From the NCBI GenBank assembly GCA_025929585.1, contig JAICPY010000001.1:93802-157801 (forward strand): a stretch of DNA of 64,000 bases, in the 5' to 3' direction. The notes below the pieces were generated by a model. That model was not told the origin of the DNA and did not search any database. It was given only the letters and a program-made list of their open reading frames with translations. A program made the position numbers and the translations under genes. The stretch comes from Steroidobacter sp. (GTDB taxonomy: Bacteria; Pseudomonadota; Gammaproteobacteria; Steroidobacterales; Steroidobacteraceae). Below are positions 47,976 to 56,712 of this stretch, in pieces. Numbering within the stretch: position 1 is the stretch's first letter; the number at the start of each line of letters is the position of its first letter.

Positions 47976-48665
47976 GCTCTCTTTCCAGCGATACCCCATC
48001 CCGTACATCGTTTCGATGTTGTCGAATGCGGAATCGATGGCTTGGAATTTTCGGCGGATGCGTTTGATGTGCGAAGTAATCGTATTGTCATCGAGTACCA
48101 CGTTGGCGGCATCCATCAGCTGCTGTCGATTTTTCACGTGACCAGGATTCTTCGCGAGGGCATGCAGGATCCAAAACTCGGTGAGCGTGAGCCCGAGAGG
48201 ATTGTCGTTCCAGGTCGCGTGGAGTCTGGCTGCATCGATGACCAACGGGCCGCGGGTCAGAATCTGGTCGCGATTCGAGGGCTGCGTCAGCGCATCGATG
48301 CGGCGAAATAGCGCGCTTACACGCGCGATCAGATGCGTAAGGCTGATATCTTTGGTGAGGTAATCATCCGCACCGAGCCGCAAGCCCGAAACGGCGTCGA
48401 GCTCACTGTCACGTGCGGTGAGAAAGATGATCGGTAACTCGGCCGATAGGGCTCTCAATTCGCGACAAAGCTCAAAGCCGCCTTCGGGTTCGTCCCGAAG
48501 CCCAACATCCACGACCGCCAAGTCCGGTAGTCGAACCTTGAACGCGTCCATCGCCTCTTTACGAGAGCCATACGCGCGCACCGCGTATCCCTGCCGCTGA
48601 AAAGCAGCTGCATAGTTGTCTCGCAACGCCGGCTCGTCCTCGACAATGGCAATCAGCTTTTTCAT
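47973..48665 (-). CDS. winged-helix response regulator, resembles 'proteobacterial dedicated sortase system' RR
   Basis: IVEDEPALRDNYAAAFQRQGYAVRAYGSR; LRLGADDYLTKDISLTHLIARVSALFRR; HIKRIRRKFQAIDSAFDNIETMYGMGYRW. Confidence 0.88.
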   Translation of the reverse strand: MKKLIAIVEDEPALRDNYAAAFQRQGYAVRAYGSRKEAMDAFKVRLPDLAVVDVGLRDEPEGGFELCRELRALSAELPIIFLTARDSELDAVSGLRLGADDYLTKDISLTHLIARVSALFRRIDALTQPSNRDQILTRGPLVIDAARLHATWNDNPLGLTLTEFWILHALAKNPGHVKNRQQLMDAANVVLDDNTITSHIKRIRRKFQAIDSAFDNIETMYGMGYRWKES

Positions 48666-48760
48666 GGATATCCGCGACTAAAACGTCGATGCGCGAAGTC
48701 TACCGCTACCCGCACCTGGTGTGCGGGGTTGCCAGGATTGATCACAATTTGGCGATGGAC

Positions 48761-48904
48761 GCGTGATGAAAGTGAGGGAGGTGATGGACGTGATGGACGT
48801 AAGATTTAGGGACTTCGCCCGGCGCCATCTCAGCGCGTGCGCAAATAGCACGACCAATCTGACAACCATCACTTACATCACTATCATCACCTCCATCACG
48901 TTTC
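48761..48904. repeat. word-repeat inverted element, GTGATGGAG family
   Basis: gcgtgatgaaagtgagggaggtgatggacgtgatggacgtaag ... accatcacttacatcactatcatcacctccatcacg. Confidence 0.8.
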
Positions 48905-48905
48905 G

Positions 48906-50108
48906 TCAGAACGCACTCATTCCCGTCAGCGCCCGCCCGACTGTCAGTTGATGTACCGTCTCCGTGCCCTCATACGTGATGACACTTTCGAGATTCAGGG
49001 CGTGGCGGATCGGAACATATTCGACGCTGATACCCGCGCCGCCGAGCAGGTCGCGTGCGTCTCGAGCGACTTCGATTGCGGCTCGGGTGTTGTTCCATTT
49101 GGCGAGCGATACTTGCGTTGGCGACATGCGGTGCTGATCTTTGAGCCTGCCGAGCTGCAGAGAGAGTAGTTGCGAGGTCGTGATCTTGCGAGCCATCTCG
49201 GCAAGCCGAATCTGAACCGCCTGAGTTGCGGCGAGGGGTTTACCGAACAAGGTTCGCGTCTTCGTATATTCAATTGCTTCGGCAAGGCACGCCTGTGCCG
49301 CACCGGTCACACCCCAGCTAATCCCATAGCGTGCTTGAGTCAGGCATGAAAGCGGGCCTTTGAGCCCTATGACTCCAGGTAGGACGTTCTCCTCGGGTAC
49401 GCGAACATTGTCGAAGAACAAACTCGAAGTGATCGAAGCGCGCAGACTCATCTTGTGCTTGATGAGATCGGCGGCGAAACCTTTGAAGCTCTTTTCCACC
49501 AGAAAGCCCCGGATGCCTTCTTCCGTCTGGGCCCAGACGACTGCTAAATCCGCAATCGACCCATTCGTGATCCACATTTTCGCGCCATTCAATATCCAAT
49601 CTTTACCATCGCGGCGCGCAGTCGTTTTCATGTTCGCGGGATCCGATCCGCCATGCGGCTCGGTCAATCCGAAGCACGCGATCACTTCTCCTTTCGCCAT
49701 CTGTGGAAGCCAACGTTGTTTCTGTTCTTCGCTCCCATAGGCAAAAATCGGAAACATGCAAAGGCTCGATTGCACCGAGACAAAGCTGCGCAAACCGGAG
49801 TCTCCCCGTTCGAGCTCCTGGCAGATAAGGCCGTAGGACACAGCGTTGAGCCCTGCGCATCCGTAGCCCTCGATCGAGCTTCCGAGCAGGCCGAGGTTTG
49901 CTATGCCGCTTACGAGCTCGCGAGGAAAACGTTCGTGTTCGAAGCAGTCCGCGATGATCGGCAAAATTTCTTCGTCGACGAATTTGCCGACGGAATTCTG
50001 TACTAACTGCTCTTCCTCGGTGAGGAATGCGCGAACCGAATACAAATCGAGCGGATCGATTGCGCTCGCTGTGGGCGCGTTTCTCGCAACCTTGGGTGTG
50101 TTCGACAT
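48906..50108 (-). CDS. gcdH: acyl-CoA dehydrogenase (glutaryl-CoA dehydrogenase-like)
   Basis: CFGLTEPHGGSDPANMKTTARR; KMWITNGSIADLAVVWA; YEGTETVHQLTVGRALTGMSAF. Confidence 0.9.
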   Translation of the reverse strand: MSNTPKVARNAPTASAIDPLDLYSVRAFLTEEEQLVQNSVGKFVDEEILPIIADCFEHERFPRELVSGIANLGLLGSSIEGYGCAGLNAVSYGLICQELERGDSGLRSFVSVQSSLCMFPIFAYGSEEQKQRWLPQMAKGEVIACFGLTEPHGGSDPANMKTTARRDGKDWILNGAKMWITNGSIADLAVVWAQTEEGIRGFLVEKSFKGFAADLIKHKMSLRASITSSLFFDNVRVPEENVLPGVIGLKGPLSCLTQARYGISWGVTGAAQACLAEAIEYTKTRTLFGKPLAATQAVQIRLAEMARKITTSQLLSLQLGRLKDQHRMSPTQVSLAKWNNTRAAIEVARDARDLLGGAGISVEYVPIRHALNLESVITYEGTETVHQLTVGRALTGMSAF

Positions 50109-50231
50109 AGTGTTTTCTCCTTGCCCACATCATAGCTCCGCTGGTTACACTGGTACGCAACGTTGCTGCTTGTCCTCATTTCACGACGCGAGTAGCGTAC
50201 GCGCGAGTTGCATACAGCGCCTGGAGGTGAC

Positions 50232-50699
50232 ATGAAAAGTGTCGATCAATGGCTCGACGAATACGGCGAGAGTCACCAGAACTCGGCGAACAAAACCCTG
50301 CATTGGATTTGTGTGCCCATCATCGTCGTAAGTTTGATCGGCCTTCTATGGTCACTGCCGGTTCCGGGGGCAATCGGGGAGATTTCACCCTTGCTGAATT
50401 GGGGTACGTTGGTTCTTGCGATGGCGGTGCTTTACTACTTCTCGATGTCGCGCTCACTGGCGTTTGGAATGCTCGCGTTCGTAATCCTCGTAACGTTGTG
50501 CATCATGGGCTTGCAGAATTTGCCCTGGTCTTTATGGGTAGTTTGCCTGGCCCTCTTCGTAGTCGCTTGGATTGGGCAATTCATCGGACATCACTACGAG
50601 GGTAAGCGTCCGTCGTTTTTCAAAGACGTTCAGTTCCTCATGATAGGACCTCTGTGGTTGTTGAGTTTCATCTACCGTAAGCTGCGCATCCCATATTGA
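50232..50699 (+). CDS. Mpo1-like (DUF962) membrane protein
   Basis: VDQWLDEYGESHQNSANKTLHWICVPIIV; FIGHHYEGKRPSFFKDVQFLMIGPLWLL. Confidence 0.9.
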   Translation: MKSVDQWLDEYGESHQNSANKTLHWICVPIIVVSLIGLLWSLPVPGAIGEISPLLNWGTLVLAMAVLYYFSMSRSLAFGMLAFVILVTLCIMGLQNLPWSLWVVCLALFVVAWIGQFIGHHYEGKRPSFFKDVQFLMIGPLWLLSFIYRKLRIPY

Positions 50700-50835
50700 G
50701 GGCTCTGGTTAAGGGCTTTGGCGCGTTGACACGTACAGTGGGCCGAACGCCCAGTTCAGGCGAAGTTCAGTCATTTCTCGCAAGGCTGTATGCAAGATGC
50801 TATTGCCTAAGCAGGAGCACAGGAGAGGAGAAGGT

Positions 50836-51504
50836 ATGCACAAGTCATTCGTCAGGTTAGTGAGCGTCGGCACGCTCGTCGTTTTTTGCGCAGCTGCTTG
50901 CACGACGGTGAATCCGTACACACGCGAGACGCAAACGAGCAAGGCCGTGAAAGGTGCTGGCATCGGTGCTGCCGCGGGTGCCGTGGCTGGTCTGCTCACG
51001 AAGGGCGATAAGCTAGAAAATGCCTTGATCGGCGCAGGAGTCGGTGCGCTGGCAGGCGGCGGTGTTGGCTATTACATGGATGTGCAGGAAGCGAAGCTTC
51101 GCCAGCGGCTCGATGGCACCGGAGTCAGCGTCACTCGCGTCGGCGATAACATCACCCTGAATATGCCGAGTAATATCACGTTCGCGTTGAACAGCGCTGA
51201 TCTCAACTCGCAATTCTTCAGCGCACTCGAAGGCGTCGGGGTCGTATTGAAGGAATACAACAAAACTGTCATCGAGGTGGCCGGTCACACCGACAGCTCT
51301 GGCAGCGATCAATACAATCAACAGTTGTCGCAACGGCGCGCGCAGGCAGTTGCGAGCTATCTGGCAAGTCAGGGCGTGAAGAACGAGCGTCTCATCACCG
51401 TCGGTGCCGGCGAAGCACATCCTGTTGCCGCAAACGACACGGAGCAGGGCAGAGCGGCGAATCGACGCGTCGAATTGACGATCGTGCCGGTGACCAAGGG
51501 ATAG
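50836..51504 (+). CDS. OmpA family lipoprotein (YiaD-like)
   Basis: Lipobox CAAACTTVNP; glycine-zipper; FALNSADLN, VAGHTDSSGSDQYNQQLSQRRAQAV, NRRVELTIVP. Confidence 0.92.
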   Translation: MHKSFVRLVSVGTLVVFCAAACTTVNPYTRETQTSKAVKGAGIGAAAGAVAGLLTKGDKLENALIGAGVGALAGGGVGYYMDVQEAKLRQRLDGTGVSVTRVGDNITLNMPSNITFALNSADLNSQFFSALEGVGVVLKEYNKTVIEVAGHTDSSGSDQYNQQLSQRRAQAVASYLASQGVKNERLITVGAGEAHPVAANDTEQGRAANRRVELTIVPVTKG

Positions 51505-51662
51505 GAAGTGAGTCGTGACTGGCGGGTCGTGAATTGCAAGGAAGCAGAGCGATGCTTCACGAAGCCAGCCGCTTACTACCGCAGTAAACAAAAAGGCCGG
51601 CTATCGCCGGCCTTTTTTCATCTCGCTCTGACTACCCGCGACTCACGAGTGACTAGTCATTT
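51505..51662. repeat. word-repeat inverted element, CGTGACTCG family, enclosing a terminator
   Basis: gtgagtcgtgactggcgggtcgtgaatt ... ctacccgcgactcacgagtgactagtcat. Confidence 0.7.
51591..51619 (+). terminator. Rho-independent terminator
   Basis: aaaaggccggctatcgccggccttttttc. Confidence 0.85.
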
Positions 51663-51667
51663 CCGTC

Positions 51668-52549
51668 TCATGCTGGTTCCGCAATCAGCCCGCGCAGCTT
51701 CTTGATCGCGTTTGCTTCGATCTGCCGGATGCGCTCGGCGGACACTCCGTATTCGTCGGCGAGTTCGTGCAGCGTCGCTTTCTCCTCGGTCATCCAGCGG
51801 CTTTGAAGAATCTTGCGGCTGCGATCATCCAGCGTTTCCAGTGCCTGGGACAGGCGCTCGGCCGTGTCTTCATCCCACTGCTCGCGTTCCACCGCGACTG
51901 AAGGATCGGCCTCAGGATGTGGCAAATACGTCGAAGGCGAGTATGACGAGTCTTCGTCGTCCGCATCCGGAGTCGGATCGAATGACAAGTCGCGCGAGCT
52001 CAGCCGCTGCTCCATATCGGTCACTTCGGCAGCGGTGACGCCAAGATCTTCCGCGATGGCGCGTGTCTCGCTATCCGTCAGCCAGCCAAGATTCTTCTTG
52101 AATCGCCGCAGATTGAAAAACAACTTACGTTGCGACTTGGTCGTGGCAATCTTCACGAGACGCCAGTTGCGCAACACGTACTCGTGAATCTCGGCACGAA
52201 TCCAGTGCACTGCGAACGACACCAATCGCACGCCGACCGTTGGGTCAAACCGCTTGACGGCCTTCATCAATCCGACATTGCCTTCTTGGATCAAATCGCC
52301 GACTGGCAGGCCATACCCTGTATAGCCGCGGGCGATATGCACCACGAATCTGAGGTGCGACAGCACGAGCTGACGAGCAGCTTCCAGATCGCCGCCGTCA
52401 CGAAAACGAGTCGCTAGCGCGCTCTCTTCCTCGCGCGATAGCACGGGAATTCGAGAAACGCGGTCGACGTATGCATCAAGGCTCCCGACCGGGCCGGCAA
52501 AGACCAGATCAGTGCTTGAACGTACCAGCGCAGTAGTCGCTGTAGTCAT
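51668..52549 (-). CDS. rpoH: RNA polymerase sigma-32 factor
   Basis: IQEGNVGLMKAVKRFDP; RpoH-box-like SQRKLFFNLRRFKKNLGWL; start MTTATTALVRSS with upstream GGAGGGAG; adjacent to ftsXEY. Confidence 0.93.
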   Translation of the reverse strand: MTTATTALVRSSTDLVFAGPVGSLDAYVDRVSRIPVLSREEESALATRFRDGGDLEAARQLVLSHLRFVVHIARGYTGYGLPVGDLIQEGNVGLMKAVKRFDPTVGVRLVSFAVHWIRAEIHEYVLRNWRLVKIATTKSQRKLFFNLRRFKKNLGWLTDSETRAIAEDLGVTAAEVTDMEQRLSSRDLSFDPTPDADDEDSSYSPSTYLPHPEADPSVAVEREQWDEDTAERLSQALETLDDRSRKILQSRWMTEEKATLHELADEYGVSAERIRQIEANAIKKLRGLIAEPA

Positions 52550-52611
52550 TACGAAATCTCCCTCCAGCATATGAACGTGGGATTGAGGTCCCCGCGCCTT
52601 TGCGTTGAATC

Positions 52612-52638
52612 TTAGCACTCGGGCAATTTGAGTGCTAA
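52612..52638. promoter_or_regulatory. perfect CIRCE element (HrcA operator)
   Basis: TTAGCACTC-gggcaattt-GAGTGCTAA: 9-bp perfect inverted repeat with 9-bp spacer, identical to the CIRCE consensus. Confidence 0.93.
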
Positions 52639-52741
52639 TCACCCAAAAAGTTCACTGGGTAGTCGGAGTGCTGCCGACACAGATTCGAACGCAACCCTTT
52701 GTTTTTAAATGGCCTCGGCGGCCCGAAGTTCCGTCTTTCGC

Positions 52742-53656
52742 TCAGGAAGGTTCGATATTTCGCAAGTGTCGGCTTGCAGCCAAATAGGAGCCCAGCCAGC
52801 CCAGGGCTGCTCCTGTGAGGAGGAGTTTCGCAGAAGTCGCCAGATCCATCGGAATGACCTGGAAATTACTGCCGTACAGCAAGGCGATGCGATTGATGGG
52901 TTCTCGGAGCGCTGCGACGACAATCGCAGTGATGATCCAGGCGAGAACTGCTCCGCCGACCCCATACCAGATCCCGCTGTAGAGAAAAGGCCGACGTACG
53001 AATCCATCGCTTCCACCAACCAACTTGGTGACCTCGATTTCCGCGCGCCGGTTCTGGATGTCGAGCCGAATCGTATTGCCGACGATCACGATCACACCGA
53101 AGGCGAGCACCGCTGTCGCAATCACGACGGCTCGTCCAATCGCGGCGAGAATTGCATCGAGCCGGTTTACCCAAGCGGTGTCCAGTTGGACTACATCGAC
53201 GGAAGCAAGCTCACGCAAGGAGCTCGCCAAGCTCTCGAGATCAGCAGGCGTCGCGTACTTGGGCGAGGGCCGCACGATCAAGGCGTGGGGTAGGGGATTG
53301 TCGCTGAGCGCATCGATCGCATCGCCGAAGCCCGAGTCGCGCCTGAATACCTGGAGCGCGGCTTCGGCACTGACGAATTGCACTTCCTCGACGTCTCGCC
53401 GCTGTCTGACGCGCTCAACGATTTGGCGTGCTTCATCGAGCGACGTGGGCCGCTTCAGGAATACCGAGATCTCCAAAGCACGGTTCCAATCTCCAGTAAC
53501 ACGTTGAGCGTTCGTGACGAGCACGTGCAAGCACAACGGCAGAGCGAGTGCGATCCCGATCACGAGCATCGTTAGGAGCGTTGCAAGCTTCTGCTGCGAG
53601 AGTCGACCCAGCGAGCCAACCATCGTTTGTGCATGACGAGTCAGCCATGCGATCAC
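52742..53656 (-). CDS. ftsX: cell division protein FtsX
   Basis: 304 aa, 4 TM; VFLKRPTSLDEARQIVERVRQRRDVEEVQFVSAEAAL; 4-bp overlap with ftsE. Confidence 0.92.
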   Translation of the reverse strand: MIAWLTRHAQTMVGSLGRLSQQKLATLLTMLVIGIALALPLCLHVLVTNAQRVTGDWNRALEISVFLKRPTSLDEARQIVERVRQRRDVEEVQFVSAEAALQVFRRDSGFGDAIDALSDNPLPHALIVRPSPKYATPADLESLASSLRELASVDVVQLDTAWVNRLDAILAAIGRAVVIATAVLAFGVIVIVGNTIRLDIQNRRAEIEVTKLVGGSDGFVRRPFLYSGIWYGVGGAVLAWIITAIVVAALREPINRIALLYGSNFQVIPMDLATSAKLLLTGAALGWLGSYLAASRHLRNIEPS

Positions 53657-54384
53657 GAAGGCTCTCCTTGTTCACGATCGAGCAAGGTCGCGGGATCGAG
53701 CAACGACGCTTCTTGCGGCTCGGCCGCGGCCGAATCAACGATGCGTCCTGCTTCCAGGCGCACGCGGCGCACGGGAAAATGCTCGAGCAGATAAAGATCG
53801 TGGCTCGCGACCAGCACCGTGACGCCCACTTCGTTGAAGCGTCGAAAGATGTTCATAACATCGATAGACAAGTCAGGATCCAGATTTCCGGTCGGTTCAT
53901 CTGCAATGAGGAGAGGCGGCTTGCTAACGACGGCGCGTGCGATACCGACACGCTGCTGTTCTCCGGTCGATAGCTCCAGCGGCAGGCTTTGTTCGCGGCC
54001 TAAGAGGCCGACTTGATCGAGGGCCGCCCGTACTCGTTTGCCGATTTCTTTGGTTCCCACTCCGGCGATGATCAACGGCAAAGCGACGTTGTCGAAGATC
54101 GTGCGATCGCTGAGCAGTTTGTGGTCTTGAAAGACGACTCCGATCTGCCGCCGAAAGGCTGGAATCTTCGAGCGCGACACACCCGAGACGTTCTGGCCAT
54201 TGACGATGAGTTGACCGCGGCTTGGCCGCTCGATCAGCGCGATCAGCTTCAAGAGGCTGGATTTTCCAGCGCCCGAATGGCCGGTGACGAATACGATCTC
54301 GCCGCTGCGAATCTCCAGCGATAAGTCGCTAAGAGCCTCGCGGCCATTGGGATATCGCTTATGAACGTGATCGAAAAGGATCAT
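53653..54384 (-). CDS. ftsE: cell division ATP-binding protein FtsE
   Basis: MILFDHVHKRYPNGREALSDLSLEI; GHSGAGKSSLLKLI; LSTGEQQRVGIARA. Confidence 0.95.
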   Translation of the reverse strand: MILFDHVHKRYPNGREALSDLSLEIRSGEIVFVTGHSGAGKSSLLKLIALIERPSRGQLIVNGQNVSGVSRSKIPAFRRQIGVVFQDHKLLSDRTIFDNVALPLIIAGVGTKEIGKRVRAALDQVGLLGREQSLPLELSTGEQQRVGIARAVVSKPPLLIADEPTGNLDPDLSIDVMNIFRRFNEVGVTVLVASHDLYLLEHFPVRRVRLEAGRIVDSAAAEPQEASLLDPATLLDREQGEPS

Positions 54385-54405
54385 TCTTTGATAGACATCT
54401 GCAGC

Positions 54406-55395
54406 TCAGGTTTGTTTGAGCAACGCATCGACGAACGCTTCTGCTTCGAATTCAGAAAAGTCCTCGGCGCTTTCACCGATGCCGATGTAGCGTAGCGGCA
54501 GCTTCAGCTCGCTCGCAATGGCGAACACGATGCCACCTTTTGCCGTGCCGTCCAACTTCGTCAGCGCAATCCCGGTCACGCCGAGCGCTTCGTTGAATAA
54601 TCGAGCTTGTTGGAGCGCATTCTGACCCTGGCTCGCATCGAGCACGAGCAAGACTTCATGCGGCGCCAGCGGATCGACTCGGCCCATCACGCGCTTCACC
54701 TTCTTCAACTCGTCCATGAGATTGGATTGAGTGTGCAGCCTTCCTGCGGTGTCTGCGATCAACACATCAATCCCACGAGCCTTTGCCGCCTGCATCGCGT
54801 CGAAAACCACTGCCGCTGGATCCGCACCGCTCGCCTGCGCGATAACGGGCACCTCGTTTCTTTGCCCCCAGACCTGAAGCTGTTCGACGGCCGCAGCTCG
54901 AAACGTATCGCCCGCTGCGAGCATGACCTTCATTCCATGCAGCTTCATCTGCCGCGCAAGCTTGCCGATGGTCGTTGTCTTGCCCGCGCCGTTCACGCCG
55001 ACGACGAGGATCGCGAAGGGAACAATTTGCGGCTCGATGATCAGTGGCTTCTCGGCCGGAGATATGACCTCCAGGAGCGAGCTTCTCAACGCGGCAAGCA
55101 GCGCGTTCAGATCGCTCAATTCATTGCGAGCGACCTTCTTGCGCAGTCCGCCCAGGATGCGTTCTGTGGTCTCGACGCCAACGTCGGCCGTGATCAGCCG
55201 CGTCTCGAGCTCATCCAATACGGCATCATCGATTCGACCTCCAGGGACCAGATTCGCGAGGTCATACGTAAGCCAGGAGTCGCCACGGTTGAGCTGTTTG
55301 CGCAAACGAGTGAATAGGCTTGGCTTCTCAGCAGCAGGCGCGGCGCCAGGATCTTTGGGCGTGGAGTTTTTGGGCTTGGATCTGAAGCCAAACAT
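54406..55395 (-). CDS. ftsY: signal recognition particle receptor FtsY
   Basis: VGVNGAGKTTTIGKLA; GDTFRAAAVEQL; DTAGRLHTQSNLMDELKK; TKLDGTAKGG. Confidence 0.96.
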   Translation of the reverse strand: MFGFRSKPKNSTPKDPGAAPAAEKPSLFTRLRKQLNRGDSWLTYDLANLVPGGRIDDAVLDELETRLITADVGVETTERILGGLRKKVARNELSDLNALLAALRSSLLEVISPAEKPLIIEPQIVPFAILVVGVNGAGKTTTIGKLARQMKLHGMKVMLAAGDTFRAAAVEQLQVWGQRNEVPVIAQASGADPAAVVFDAMQAAKARGIDVLIADTAGRLHTQSNLMDELKKVKRVMGRVDPLAPHEVLLVLDASQGQNALQQARLFNEALGVTGIALTKLDGTAKGGIVFAIASELKLPLRYIGIGESAEDFSEFEAEAFVDALLKQT

Positions 55396-55475
55396 CTTTT
55401 GAAGAAGGTCCTGAAAGGGGCAAGACGCGCGATTCTACTCCGAAGCGCTGCTCACTTCGGGCGCGCGTTATTATC

Positions 55476-56096
55476 GTGCGCATGAGTCGGGTCATCCGAA
55501 ATCGCACATCACAGAACGCGCCAGGCGCAAACCGCTTGCGAATCGTGGGCGGCCGGTGGCGCGGCATGCGGATCGATTTCCCTGCAATCGGTGCGATCAG
55601 GCCGACGCCGGATCGCGTAAGAGAAACCTTGTTCAACTGGTTGCAAACACGAATCGTCGACGCCCGCTGTTTAGATTTATTCGCCGGCAGCGGTGCATTG
55701 GGGCTGGAAGCGTTGTCGCGCGGCGCGAGCCACGTCACGTTGGTCGATCGAGAACCCGAGATCGCGCGGCATCTCAAAGCGACACTCGCGCGCTTTCACG
55801 CGACGAACGCGGAAGTGCACACCAGTGACGCTTTGCGTTTTCTCGAGCGACCTTCGCAGCGGTTCGACATCGTTTTTCTCGATCCGCCCTTTGCCTCCGA
55901 CGTGCTGCCGGCCATTTGCGAATCTCTGAATCGAGGCTGGCTCAACCCGAGCGCCTCCATATACATAGAATGCTCATCGCGCTCCGCCTTGCCGCAGTTG
56001 CCAATGGACTGGGTCATATATCGCAGCAAGAGCGCGGGAGAGGTCGGCTATCATCTGCTGCGAGCCGAAGGCCAGATGGCGGAGAAACTTTCATGA
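55476..56096 (+). CDS. rsmD: 16S rRNA (guanine(966)-N(2))-methyltransferase RsmD
   Basis: RIVGGRWRGMRIDFP; RPTPDRVRETLFNWL; DLFAGSGALGLEALSRGA; FLDPPF. Confidence 0.94.
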   Translation: MRMSRVIRNRTSQNAPGANRLRIVGGRWRGMRIDFPAIGAIRPTPDRVRETLFNWLQTRIVDARCLDLFAGSGALGLEALSRGASHVTLVDREPEIARHLKATLARFHATNAEVHTSDALRFLERPSQRFDIVFLDPPFASDVLPAICESLNRGWLNPSASIYIECSSRSALPQLPMDWVIYRSKSAGEVGYHLLRAEGQMAEKLS

Positions 56097-56605
56097 CAGG
56101 TGCGATGTACCCGGGCACGTTCGATCCGATCACGAACGGGCATCATGATCTCGTCCGACGGGCGGCCGACATTTTCGAACACGTCGTGGTGGCTGTCGCG
56201 GCGAATCCTGGGAAAGCGCCATTGTTCTCGCTCGATGAGCGCGTCGAGCTCGCGCGCGAAGTGCTGAAAGACATTCCGAATGTGGTGATCACCGGCTACG
56301 CAGGATTGACGGTCGATTTTGCTCGTCAACACAACTTGAGAGTAATCGTGCGAGGCCTGCGAGCAGTGTCTGACTTCGAGTTCGAATTTCAGCTCGCGAC
56401 CATGAGCCGCCATCTATCCGACCAGGTCGACTACGTGTTCATGACGCCCACCGAGCAGTTCAACTTCATTTCATAGACGCTGGTACGCGAGATCGCAAGC
56501 TTGGGCGGCGATGTCTCGCAGTTCGTCAATCCCGCTGTGCAAGCAGCGCTGCAGCGCGCGTGGGCGAAACGGCATGCAGAGAAGCGGATGGCGGATAGGG
56601 GATAG
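56093..56605 (+). CDS. coaD: phosphopantetheine adenylyltransferase, reading frame interrupted by an in-frame TAG at 56474-56476 (annotated ORF ends 56476)
   Basis: AMYPGTFDPITNGHHDLVRRAA...[11 protein letters not shown][TAG][33 protein letters not shown]...; ATGA overlap with rsmD. Confidence 0.9.
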
Positions 56606-56708
56606 TCAAAAGAGGAGTAGAGCCCACCCGTCACGCAGAGCCCACCCTGACTATGTCGCACGCAGGATGCAGCAGCACTTCCGACGATCCGCCATCCGCT
56701 ACCCGCTT
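56577..56708. repeat. word-repeat inverted element, GCGGATGGCGGATAGGGGATAG family
   Basis: agcggatggcggataggggatag ... gatccgccatccgctacccgct. Confidence 0.7.
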
Positions 56709-56712
56709 CTTC

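Noticed and set aside
51668-52642. GTG start at 52642 for rpoH from the ORF track
   Set aside because: That start lies just outside the CIRCE element, so the extended frame would translate through it, while the ATG about 93 nt downstream has a GGAGGGAG ribosome-binding site and matches the usual RpoH N-terminus.
56474-56476. Genome-wide TAG reassignment as explanation for the coaD stop
   Set aside because: Several intact genes in the window end in TAG (halogenase, mipA, ydbL), and the extended coaD frame itself ends in TAG.
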